The notes beneath the pieces were generated by a model. That model searched no databases and was not told the origin of the DNA. It worked only from the letters and a program-made list of their open reading frames with translations. From positions 103,956,501 to 104,020,500 of the forward strand of contig CM075346.1 in the NCBI GenBank assembly GCA_037693485.1: 64,000 bases of DNA, read 5' to 3'. Shown here piece after piece: positions 1 through 10,100 of the stretch (positions are counted from its first letter, which is position 1; each line of letters starts with the position of its first letter). The translations under genes and the position numbers were made by a program. Source of the DNA: Kitagawia praeruptora. Its lineage: Eukaryota; Streptophyta; Magnoliopsida; Apiales; Apiaceae.

Positions 1-158
1 GCAGAGTACTCTGATTAAATTTGTTGGTAAAGGTCAATCAAGAAATATAAATTATTATAATTACACACATCCTTCCATTACTGGGGTGCAAACCTCGTAA
101 ATAGTTATCAGATATCTGTTATAAAGAGCCTAGTCCTAAACTAGTCTATGCTGCTTAC

Positions 159-456
159 CTGCTCAAGAAACTCCAACTGTCTTCGTGCTTCCTCGTAACA
201 AACATAATGCTGCCTAAAAAGAACAAAGCTTGGATATCACCTTGTGAAATAAGAGCTCCTTATATAATAACAAAATGGCATATATCAGTTCATAACAAGA
301 AAAAAGGTCACAATACCTAAGAGCTACTTTTGTCTCCTTGATGACTGTTTGCTCTGGAGAAAGGTCAGTACTAACACCACCTTTGTGGTTAACAACTCCC
401 ATAGAATCGATTGCAGCATTGACTAAAACAGGGAATTCTGGACTACATCTACGCAT
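159..456 (-). CDS. EAF1: EAF1 (NuA4 scaffold) copy A, first two coding exons, gene continues off the left edge
   Basis: EAF1 is a chromatin scaffold (HSA/SANT protein) of the plant NuA4 histone acetyltransferase complex in the nucleus. Exon 1 is 317-456 and exon 2 is 159-213. The joined peptide has the family's N-terminal landmarks: a short leader, VLVNAAIDSMG (family VNAEVDSMG), then EEARRQLEFLEQ (family EERRRELEFLEK). Splice sites are clean: donor GTATTG after 317, acceptor TTTTTAG before 213, donor GTAAGC after 159. Phases match (140 + 55 nt = 65 codons). I chose ATG at 456; the upstream GTG at 465 is not a plausible eukaryotic start. A CTGTAG acceptor about 20 nt upstream of the ATG implies a 5'UTR intron. 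No further exon is visible in 1-158, so the rest lies outside the window. The middle of the peptide diverges strongly from the family, so it may be a fast-evolving or decaying copy. Confidence 0.75.
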
Positions 457-1414
457 TCCTATCACAACTCCTACAGATATTGCAGTCCCATCTTTTCAAG
501 TTTAATATGATTCCTTACAACAAAAGACAGGTGAGAGTTAAAGAAGAAATAAGTACAGTACCAATGAAGGTGTAGTGCAAAACGCTTAAAAAGCAGCTCA
601 ATAATAAAAACAACTGGGTCACTGTTCCTTTGAAGAGACAGCAAATCATCGCAAATATTATGCATAAAGGATATAAATTTTATACGTCATTTCATATCTC
701 CTATGAAAGCATGCTAATATCAGAGTGTTTGATTCTACAACCGTAAATACTAAGGACACAGGATCTCTACATAATCCAGACAAATCATTCAATTTAAAGT
801 AGTCATGTCACTTTATTGTGTAACCAGACTAAACCTAACCAAAAGATACCCAGTTTACCCGCTCGTACAACAAGGTATGAGGTGGGTGAGATATACACAA
901 ACTTTACCACTACTCCATACAAGTAGAAACTCTGTGTCCACAAAGACCGAAAGTTCAACAACATTCATGTGTAACAGCATTAAAGCAAAAGGAACACATT
1001 AACAAACTACACAGCAATATAAAACTGAGAGGGCCGAAGCCAGAACAATGAAATATAGAGAAAAAATGGAGAACTTAAGTAAATTTTGACAACCGCTTCA
1101 GTGAGGACCCTTTATCTGTCAATGTCTACAGGGCACTAATGGTTAGTGGACACTCCCAGATATAAAAGATACGAATAATATCTAATGCTTGAATATAAGA
1201 TTAGGGAGCACATTGGGTGATCAATATTCAGAGAAACACGCTTTCATGTTTGGTTTACCTTAAGATTTTGGAGGTATTTATTCAGTTTTAAGTCCCTCTA
1301 ACTCTTCACAAACAGATAAAAATACTCAACTTTTTTAAGTGATAAGTTACTTAAAAGATTACACAAACATGCTTACAGATACTGATAAATATTAATCTGA
1401 AACAAATAACAGAA
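457..1414. other. EAF1 copy A upstream region, no gene recognised
   Basis: AT-rich sequence upstream of the EAF1 copy A start. It probably contains the 5'UTR intron of that gene, because an acceptor lies just before the start codon. The short open frames here have no recognisable domain or splice structure. Confidence 0.4.
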
Positions 1415-1857
1415 TAACCCTAATTCAAATTCTAGGGTTAAAACCTCCAAAATCATAGGGCTTATACATTAAAATACCTGAATTACTCAAATTCACAACT
1501 CAATTACACACACCAGCTTCGCGGGTTTTTCTCCCCGTTCAAAACACAAAATTAGGGCTAAAAAACAACGAAACTCTAGATTTGGGGAGTAATGGCTGGA
1601 CATTCAGAGACCAGGTATGTAAACGATAAATATCAACATTCAAAGTACAATAAACAACATAATGAAAGTAATTTATACAAGGTTTGTATCATCACTAAAA
1701 TATGTAAATATACAAAATATATATAATACTATAAAAATACATACTCGTCGTTGTCATCCTCCGAGTGCGAGATCCCCGTGGGGTGCTGCTGAATGGTCGG
1801 ACCGGAGATATGAGATCCGATCGGGGATGGGGTTGGAAGAAAGGAATTCTTCTGGTC
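1415..1857 (-). pseudogene. Copy Y of a small two-exon leader/gene, splice acceptor lost
   Basis: Closely related to 3523-4085 (copy X) and, inverted, to 1858-2262 (copy Z). In minus orientation it has an exon ending in GAGGATGACAACGACGA, a GTATGT donor, and an intron that should end TTGTAG. Here the acceptor reads TTGTAC at about 1658, so the splice site is gone. Exon 1 is also shorter and rearranged compared with X. The second block contains the family's AGCCCTAATTTTG leader-like stretch. It could equally be a duplicated 5' leader of EAF1 copy A rather than a separate gene. Confidence 0.5.
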
Positions 1858-2262
1858 ATCAAAAATCCTAATCCAACAAAACATCAGATCATCAGAAAAC
1901 ATGGGAAACTCTGTTTCCAAAGCTTGTACCATGATCGAAAGAAATCCTTTCTTCCCACACCATCACCGATCGGCGCCTAATGCTGACCTCACATCTCCGG
2001 TCAGTGGTTTCCGACTATTCAGCTGGACCCCACGGGGACCTCGCATTCGTATCTTGGAGGATGACAACGACGAGTATGTATTTTTGATAGTATTATATTT
2101 TGTATATTTAGATATTTTAGTGATGATTCAAACCTTGTATAAATTACTTTCATTATGTTGTTTATTGTAGTTTGAATGTTCCTGGTCTCTGAATGTCCAG
2201 CCATTACTCCCCAAATTTAGAGTTTCGTTGTTTTTTAGCCCTAATTTTGTTTTTTATAATTT
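1858..2262 (+). pseudogene. Copy Z of the small two-exon leader/gene, head-to-head with copy Y
   Basis: This copy is inverted relative to X and Y. A leader with a plant 5'UTR-like AATCCTAATCC stretch precedes ATG 1901. Exon 1 runs 1901-2073 (MGNSVSKACTMIER...), the intron 2074-2170 (GTATGT...TTGTAG), and exon 2 opens at 2171. Compared with copy X, exon 2 lacks 19 bp. The reading frame therefore shifts and stops at 2190-2192 after only seven exon-2 codons. No known protein domain was recognised. Confidence 0.5.
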
Positions 2263-2708
2263 GCAATAATTCAAGGCACTTGATGACAGACATTTTAATC
2301 TTCAACACTAACCAAACAAATGGATACTTTGACATGGTGCTGAAGTGACCCAACTTATAATGCAATTAAACTTCTACTTCTGGCTTCACAATTATAATTC
2401 TAGTTCTTCGCCTACAATTATATAAGTTCTCCAATGGTTACAATTTCGCTGGTTACAAGCAGGGTATTATAAAGCCAAGGTTAAAATAGATAGATGTGAT
2501 TTTTTAATTATGATGAAAATATTTATTAAAAATATGTAGTCTCGCATGCACACTATGATATTACAGAATCAATTTTACATATACACAAACTGTGATATGC
2601 ACAGAGAGCCATACACACCAGGACATCCATGTCGTCACTATGTTTGACGACATTATCCCTATTTCAAGAATTACGAGGCAGAAATATCATTGTTCTAGTT
2701 ACACCAGT
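2263..2708. other. No gene recognised
   Basis: AT-rich sequence. The right part (about 2560-2708) looks like a 3'UTR downstream of the orphan exon at 2709-2816 when read on the minus strand. Nothing else is supported. Confidence 0.3.
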
Positions 2709-2816
2709 TTACTTCACTTCGAGTTGCTCTGTCCCGTATCCCTCTGAATAGGCATTCGAGAGACCTGGAATGTCGCCCAAGGGCCTTGTTGACGCAGCGC
2801 CCAGTCGCTCAATCAA
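2709..2816 (-). pseudogene. Orphan C-terminal exon of an unrecognised gene
   Basis: Read on the minus strand, a pyrimidine-rich tract ending in TAGTAG precedes 35 open codons and a TAA stop at 2709-2711. The peptide includes RPLGDIPGLSNAYSEGYG and ends EQLEVK. Base composition is clearly more G+C-rich than the flanks, as expected for coding sequence. No partner exons are visible upstream: Stowaway remnants begin about 50 bp away. It could be a captured exon or the relic of a gene destroyed by rearrangement. I do not recognise the family. Confidence 0.35.
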
Positions 2817-2869
2817 CTACTAGATCCTAATCCTATTTTTATACAAAAAAAGAAAATTTTAAAAATAAG

Positions 2870-3228
2870 TTATGGAACTATCCTTAAAATCCACCTTAAA
2901 ATGCGTGTCAGAAAGTGATAAAAAAAACTGTAAACAAATGGATGGGACAGAGGGAGTACAGTTACTATTTTGGGGTGTCCCTCTCATTTCTTTACATTCC
3001 AAAAATAGTAAGTTTCTTCCACTATTACACCCACTATCTCATATATTTAACAATAAAAAATACTATTACACCCACTACTTTCCTCCACTATCTCAAATCT
3101 ATAATTAAATATTAATAGGTCCCACCACTTTACCCACTTTTCATCTAACTTTACTCATTTTTTACACATTTTCTTGGTCTCCGTGCCCATCCCTCATGTA
3201 AACAACCATGAGGGACGGAGGGAGTACT
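2870..3228. mobile_element. Two abutting Stowaway-like MITE remnants
   Basis: Two Stowaway-type right ends occur in the same orientation: GGGACAGAGGGAGTA ending near 2957 and GGGACGGAGGGAGTA ending near 3228. The second block shares its interior (CTATTTTGGGGTGTCCC, CACTATTACACCCACTA) with the complete element at 4140-4411 read in reverse. Its left CTCCCTCCGTCCC terminus is missing, so it is truncated or recombined with the first. Confidence 0.55.
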
Positions 3229-3522
3229 AATTATAATTTAATTATGTTATTTTTACTAATTAAAATTACTCCTAGTTTTTTTTTTAAAAAATGGAAAATT
3301 TATGATGCCCGTGATATTTGTAGAAAAAAGGAAATTCAATTAGAAAAAATAGAAAGAGGCAGAAATATCATTTTAATCGATGAAACGAACCAAACAAATG
3401 GTTAATTAGACTTGGCATCACTCCGAAAAACCAATTACGTAAACACAAAAAACCCAAAGCAACAAATAATAATGCAAAACACGATCAATTACCAAACAAT
3501 CACACACTCATTCCCCAGACAC
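3229..3522. other. AT-rich spacer, nothing recognised
   Basis: Very AT-rich sequence with homopolymer runs between the Stowaway remnants and copy X. No splice-supported or domain-supported gene is visible. Confidence 0.3.
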
Positions 3523-3609
3523 AACCCTAATTCAAATTTAATCACATTCTAGGGTTTACAACCTCCAAAATCATAGGGCTTATACATAAAATACCTGAAT
3601 TACTCAAAT

Positions 3610-4030
3610 TCACAACTTAATTACACACACCAGCTTCGCGGGTTTTTCTCCCCATTCAAAACACAAAATTAGGGCTAAAAAACAACGAAACTCTAGATTT
3701 GGGAGTAATGGCTGAACATTCAGAGACCAGGTATGTAAACGATAAATATCAACATTCAAACTACAATAAACAACATAATGAAAGTAATTTATACAAGGTT
3801 TGAATCATCACTAAAATATCTAAATATACAAAATATAATACTATCAAAAATACATACTCGTCGTTGTCATCCTCCAAGATACGAGTGTGAGGTCCCCGTG
3901 GGGTCCAGCTGAATAGTCGGAAACCACTGACCGGAGATCTGAGGTCAGCGTTAGGCGCCGATCGGTGATGACGTGGGAAGAAAGGAATTCTTTCGATCAT
4001 GGTACGAGTTTTGTAAACAGAGTTTCTCAT
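3610..4030 (-). CDS. Copy X: small spliced ORF (about 107 aa), only splice-competent member of three
   Basis: Exon 1 is 3858-4030, the intron 3761-3857 (GTATGT donor, TTGTAG acceptor), and exon 2 is 3610-3760 with a TGA stop. Exons total 324 nt, so the frame is intact. Exon 1 encodes an Arg/Pro-rich peptide (RNSVYKTRTMIERIPFFP) ending in acidic LEDDND. Exon 2 contains WSLNVQPLLPNLEF. The sequence upstream of the ATG has AAACCCTAATCC-type leader motifs. Copies Y and Z have lost an acceptor and 19 bp respectively. No known domain was recognised. It may be a true small gene, or a duplicated untranslated leader with an accidental ORF, since it lies upstream of EAF1 copy A on the same strand. Confidence 0.35.
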
Positions 4031-4136
4031 GTTTTCCGATGATCTTTTTGCTGGATTATGGTTTTTGCTGGATTAGGGTTTCTTTCTGGTGGAGACGACT
4101 GAGTTTGATGTGCACATATATATATATATATATATA

Positions 4137-4772
4137 CTACTCCCTCCGTCCCAATGGGATGTTAACGTTTGTTTTTTGCACGGAAACCAAGATAGTGGGT
4201 GTAAAATTGTTAAAATAAATGAAGTAGTGGGTGTAATAGTGATTTTATAGTTAAAATAAGTTAAGTAGTGGATGTAATAGTGTAAAGTATTGTTAAAATA
4301 AGTGAAGTAGTGGGTGTAATAGTGTTAAAACTTACTATTTTAGGAAATGTTAACAATCTATTGGGACATCCCAAAATAGAAAGTGTTAAGAATCAAAAGG
4401 GACGGAGGGAGTAGCTTATAGCCCGTGCAAAGGGTTATTTTTAATATTTTATAATTTATTTATAATATAATATAATATTATAAATATTGATTTTAATATG
4501 TTATTGAAAGAATTCAAACCTTACATATTTGTATATAATAATTTTTAGTATTAAATATAAATTAATATGTTGTTGGCGGGAATCGAACCTTGGACCTTCT
4601 GCATATAACAACTTTTAGTATTTTAGTATTGTTAAATCTAACGGTCATGATCTATTTGAGTTACTGATCTAACGGTGATAAGTGAGGGATAACCAAAAAT
4701 GGGGATAACCAAAAATAGGGGGTAACCAACTACAAATTATACCCTCTTTTGCTTATTATAATATAGTATAGA
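4137..4772 (-). mobile_element. Non-autonomous Helitron A, interrupted by the Stowaway
   Basis: On the minus strand it starts TCTATACTATATTATAA (5' end at 4772). It ends in a hairpin region (CTTTGCACGGGCTATAAGCTAG) whose final CTAG is split by the MITE at 4140-4411. The body (4414-4760) is nearly identical to 4782-5121 of the next Helitron. There is no Rep/helicase coding sequence. Confidence 0.75.
4140..4411. mobile_element. Complete Stowaway MITE, 272 bp, TSD TA
   Basis: Terminal inverted repeats CTCCCTCCGTCCC and GGGACGGAGGGAG are flanked by TA on both sides (4138-4139 and 4412-4413). The interior carries repeated AGTAGTGGGTGTAATAGTG-like units. There is no coding capacity, so transposition would need a Tc1/mariner-type transposase supplied in trans. 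It has inserted exactly into the TA of the CTAG terminus of the neighbouring minus-strand Helitron. Confidence 0.9.
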
Positions 4773-4778
4773 TATATA

Positions 4779-5479
4779 CTAGCTTATAGCCCGTACAAAG
4801 TACGGGTTACTTTTAATATTTTATAATTTATTTATAATATTATAAATATTGATTTTAATATGTTATTGAAAGAATTCAAACCTTACATATTTGTATATAA
4901 TAATTTTTAGTATTAAATATAATTAATATGTTGTTGGTGGGAATCGAACCTTGGACCTTTTGCATATAACAACTTTTAGTATTTTAGTATTGTTAAATCT
5001 AACGGTCATGATCTATTTAAGTTGCTGATCTAACGGTGATAAATGAGGGATAACAAAAAATGGGGATAACAAAAAATAGGGGGTAACCAACTACAAATTA
5101 TATCCCTTTTGCTTATTATAAAGCACGGGTTACTTTTAAATACTTTTAAAATTATGTGATTAAATAAAATAGAGTAAAATATTTTATTATGGAATTTAAC
5201 TTTGTAATATTAATTAATAAAATTAATAATAATAATTATTTAATAAATGATATGTATTGATTAGAACTAATAATATAAAATCTTAATGTAAATTTGTTGT
5301 TAACGGGTAATGGTGTAAATATAAAATACTACTCTGTATTTAGGATTAAAGACAATAACGGAATTTATTTGATTTGTTTTATATTATAAATAATTTAAAA
5401 TTAAATAATTAGAGTGAAAACCAAAATTTAAAAGAAAACCAAAACTTTCAATGTTTCGGCTTTAATATAATAGTATAGA
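4779..5479 (-). mobile_element. Non-autonomous Helitron B/C composite
   Basis: Minus-strand 5' end TCTATACTATTATATTAA at 5479. The 3' end is a strong hairpin (CCCGTACTTTGTACGGG) followed by CTAG at 4779. Near 5115-5135 a second partial terminal hairpin (AGCACGGGTTACTTTTAAA) suggests two Helitron copies fused in tandem. Helitron A adjoins it, giving a head-to-tail cluster. No coding capacity. Confidence 0.7.
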
Positions 5480-6761
5480 TATATATAATGGGCTTCAACT
5501 GGGCTTGAGTTTTAATGGCGGGCTTAAAACATAGTTCAAGGCTAAAAATTTATTGGGAGATTAAATATAGAATACAGTAAAACCATTTTTATGATTATAA
5601 AGTAATTATTAATTTATAATAATATTGGTACCAAATATTTATATAGGATTTTTCAAAAAAATTATTATCTTATTATATTATCGAAACTGATCATTTTTTG
5701 AACTATTCTAAATTGGGATTAGATTTTTTTTTTTCACTTAGAGAGATTATTACTTTATTGAGTATTAATTTAGTGAGTATTTAGCTAAAACAAAAATGTA
5801 GAATAATGTATTAGATACTAATATAAATAGTAACCAATTGAAAATGGAAAATGAGTATATTACACAAGAATTTACTTTATTTATAACTAAAAATAAATTA
5901 ACCAACCACAAGAACTTTTTGTTTTGAATACTCAAAATTATATTCTTTTTGACAATTTATTTTTAATAGAAATTTTTTGTTTGTCAAATTTATTTTTCTA
6001 GGCCAAAACTATTCAATTGTCATGAATTATTAACTATATCAGTTCACATCGTCACAGTATTTAGAATGAGGCCTCAATTAATTATGAATATTAAATTATT
6101 GTTTTTATTATTAAAATTTAATATTATTGTATCTAAACGAAATTATAAATATTTTTCTAAATAAGTTTTTTGTAAAGAATTAGTTGACCCCGCCAAATGC
6201 AAATTCTATTTTGTGATTTTCAACTAAACGGTAGGATGCCTAGCTTGCTGATGTCAAATTCCAATATTATCGATCAAAAAGTGAGGCTCGAGTTAACATA
6301 GGCCACAATTCTTGGGAGAGTTTTTGCCAGTGTTTAACATTTCTGATTTTTTTTATTTATATTTATATTTAGTCCTTTTAGAAAGCTCAACGAAGCAACT
6401 TCCCACAAAGTGTTTCACGGAAATAAAGACAATCAGTTGGCCGGACAATTTGTAAAGTTTGCAATATTAATTACAGTTTACATTGCTGTAGTAAAGATAA
6501 TTTAGGACATTGATTGGCTAGTTTTGAACTACAAGAAGCGTATTCACAAAAATTTCATTAGGCTTCAGCCATAACAATGATCACTAATTTGTTAATACAA
6601 AATGGCATAATACAAGAGGTTAATCTATGGGGCAAAAATTAAGACCTCTCCAAATACGACCAGGGGAGGGTAAGAAATAAAAAAACTATCCAGTAACCCT
6701 GTACATGTACACCTATATTAGTCTCTATCTTTCCTGAGGTCTAAAGTAACGGTAATGTACA
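5480..6761. other. AT-rich intergenic sequence, no gene recognised
   Basis: No ORF, splice pattern or terminal repeat that I can support. The right end may be the 3'UTR of the minus-strand exon at 6762-6875. Confidence 0.3.
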
Positions 6762-6875
6762 TTATCCCCAAAACAAGCCTGCCCTATCATTCCAATCGAG
6801 TCTATTAGACCTGTGGATATAACAATAATCAACCCCTGCCTCTTGTATTGCCATGATGAAACTATGAGCTTCATC
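6762..6875 (-). pseudogene. Possible orphan terminal exon downstream of EAF1 copy B
   Basis: Acceptor TTGTGGTGCAG is followed by 37 open codons including MAIQEAGVDYCYIHRSNRL, then TAA at 6762-6764. It lies about 230 bp downstream of the EAF1 copy B stop. It could be a 3'UTR exon of that gene with a chance ORF, or an exon from an unrelated captured gene. I do not recognise the peptide. Confidence 0.25.
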
Positions 6876-7107
6876 CTGCACCACAAACCCACAAAACATC
6901 ATTCCATTAGTAACTCTGTTCCACAATGCAACTATTATTGCTGACAGCTGGCATCATAATAATTGAAACCTAGCTATTATTTGAAATATGGAGCAGACCT
7001 ACATGTTGTTGCCACGAAGGCATGCCGATGCAACTATAGCAGGATCAGAGTTCCTAGGATTTGCTTAACCTGCCAGGATACTTCAATTTGACAAAGTTTA
7101 TACAGGG

Positions 7108-10100
7108 TTATGAACTACTACCCCCTCCTTGCAGAAATGGAGATTGTTCTTCCAATTGTTGTTTTAATTCCTCTTGTTGCTGCTTCAATGGAGGCGGCTG
7201 AGCAGGCAGTTGCAGTTGTGATGGCTCTTCCGACCACTGTACATCATCATCATGACCAACATGGGTCAAGCTCTTGGAAGACTGGATTTTCTCTATCTCT
7301 TGACAAACGGAGGGCAGACAGAGCCGGAAATTTCGTACACGACACGAAAATTACGGGTTTGGGCTGACCTTTGCGGTACACGAACACGAAAGTACACGAA
7401 CACGAAATTACACGGATGAATTTAGTGTCGATTTTGGGTTTAACCTTGGGTACACGACACGAAACGAAAATACACGAAATAAATAAATATTTAAATAATT
7501 TTATTAAAATTATATGAATACATATTTTAAAATAATATTTTATATATAAATTTTACATAAGATAATTACAAAATAGTTTCAAATTTTAGTTTCACACTTT
7601 CACAAGACTTAAGCACACTTAATCTTTATGACATATTGACTTAAGACTCGACTAGTAAAAATTTAATATTTAAATATTTTTATTTTTATTCAAATATTAC
7701 ACGAAACACGACACGAAATGTACACGAAATGAAGGTACACGAAACGAAACGAATTCTTAACGGGTCGGTTTTGGATTTGACATTACGTACACGAAACAAG
7801 AAAGTATACAATACAAAAGTATACGAAACGAACGAATTGCCAGCTCTAGGGCAGAGGCTCAATAGTAACATTTGTCAAAGGTGGAGAGCCAGCGGAACCA
7901 ATTGAGACTACAGGATTAGCACCACAGGAATCAGACAAATTTTCCGATGCCTTCCACTGAGTACTTGCAGAGGGGACAGCTGGTAGAATATTACTTACAT
8001 CAACACAGCTGGGAACTGGAGCAGATGAAGCAGGTTCTAAGCTAGCCTGAGCTTCTCTAGCTTGCAGTTTGTTTGCATGGTCAGAGTCAACTTATGTAAA
8101 ATTTTGCTGAAGCAACATCTGAACAGCTGGCTGAGTTTGATTTACTAATTTTGTGGGTGGCTGCGACAATTTATGCTGCTGCTGGTTTGACGGAACAGCT
8201 TGACTAGAATTAGATGTTGGACCCGCTACTACTGGCAAAACATGATTTTGATTGCAATTTTCAGAATGTGCAAGAGTTTGTTGGTGTTGCTTTGACGCAG
8301 TAGCTTGACCAGAAAACAACTTTTGCGGAGGTTGATGAGAAAAATGAGAAGGTGCCGACTGTTTCTGAGATTCAATGGAACTTAATCCTGGCCCACAATA
8401 TAGATCTTCCCCTGGGATCATATGCACGCTTTGCTCTCCTTTCTCTGCAATTTGGCTTCCAGGAGTAGTTGATGGGCCATTCGGAAGAGTGTTATCTGTC
8501 AGAATGTTATCATGCAACATGTTCCCTCTCCCTACACCTTTTATATTCTTAGCCTGATGTTGTGACTGTGACTGATGTCGTTGCTGGGGATGATGCCTAC
8601 CGGATGGCTGTTGCTGAGGTTGCCGCTGCCTGCCCGCCTGGTTGATCGACCCACTCCCACCAACTTGCGGGTTCCGCACAACAATATGCGGTGGAATGTG
8701 ATGTTTCTTTGGATGCGGAGACAGTGAACTCATCGAGGATGATGCCGTCTTTGGCGACACTGATACCTGTGGAGCAGTAACTTGTGACTGGGAATTATTT
8801 TGGGGAGATGATACTGTTGGCTGAGGCTGTCCAGGAACATGAGGCATCAAAGCATTGGATGCTCCAAACTGTTGCTGCTGGTGCTGTTGCAATACACGCT
8901 GCTGGATGTGCTTCTCCTTGGCTACACGAATGGCATAGGCTTGATGCTGAGTATTACTTGCAAGGTTTGGTCCTTGAAGATGAGGATGATGAGAATTAGT
9001 AAGCACATGGGATTGTTGGGTTGACAATGGATGCAGCTGCTGGTGATGGAGTGGGTATGGTGAGGCAGAAGGTGGAGTTGTCTGATTAGAAAAAGAGGAA
9101 CTTAATCCACCAAATGCAGGTATTCCTTGACTATTCCCTAGTGCAACCTGCATCTGTAGCTCCCGAATCATCATATGTCTTTGATGATCCACATTTTGGG
9201 TGGGCTACAATTGCACACACAAAGTAAACTGTCATTTTCCGAATCAAGAGTTAAGGAGTTGCTTTTTTTGTGCATGGCTATAATTTAATAGGTAGACAAA
9301 AGCCTGAGAACACAACCAGCAAACGAAAATTATCTAAAGATAAATCTAATACATGAGTGATAAATTGCAAAAAAGAAAAAAAAATTGAATTTATGAACTA
9401 CTCATAAAGGTTAATTTAATCATTCAATGATCAATTACTGCCATATTGACTTTTTAAAAAATTTGTTCAACGACATGACTTGTCCATACATGCATGAGGT
9501 TCTCAACAAATACTAACCAAGAACATGAGGTTCTCTCTATTTAAACCCACGTGTCTAGGACGTCCTATAGGCTTTGCAATTTTATCCTTCTGTAACCACG
9601 CAACGACCTGACTGCAGAGAAAGAGCTTCGAAGGCAATTATTACTTGGCATGTTATTTTCACCGGATTCTAAAGGTTTTTCTTTCGATTTTTTCTTAATC
9701 TTAATCTTGTGGAAAATATTATCATCATACCCAGAGTGAATATTAGCAGGGTTTGGCATTGCCATCATACCAGAGGAAAGCATGCTGCCAGCACCAACCA
9801 AGGATGACGGGGCAATACCTTGAAGTCCTGGTCTTGGCATAGGTATGTTTCTATGCAATCCACCAGGAATGCCCACACCATTCCCGCTAGTTAACATGCG
9901 CACACCACGATCAGTTCCTGAAGGAACCCCAGAAACAGGTATATTGGACTGCTGGAAGTTTCTACCAGATACCATTTGACCATACTGTTGCAGTCTTTGT
10001 TGTTCATCACTAGCTTGATAAAGATGCAGATCTTTGGATGCCTGATCTGACATCCCTAAATCAAAATACAAAAAACAAATCACAAAATATGTCAACTGTA

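Noticed and set aside
214..465. A start at 465 for EAF1 copy A
   Set aside because: The codon at 465 is GTG. The first ATG in frame is at 456, and the family N-terminus fits that start.
1592..1614. Plus-strand first exon ATGGCTGGACATTCAGAGAC followed by a GTATGT donor
   Set aside because: It looks like a start exon, but the same bases are explained as exon 2 of the minus-strand leader/gene, where the splice and frame evidence is stronger. No downstream plus-strand exon was found.
3973..4218. Plus-strand ORF across the Stowaway boundary
   Set aside because: It runs through a TA microsatellite into a MITE and has no domain.
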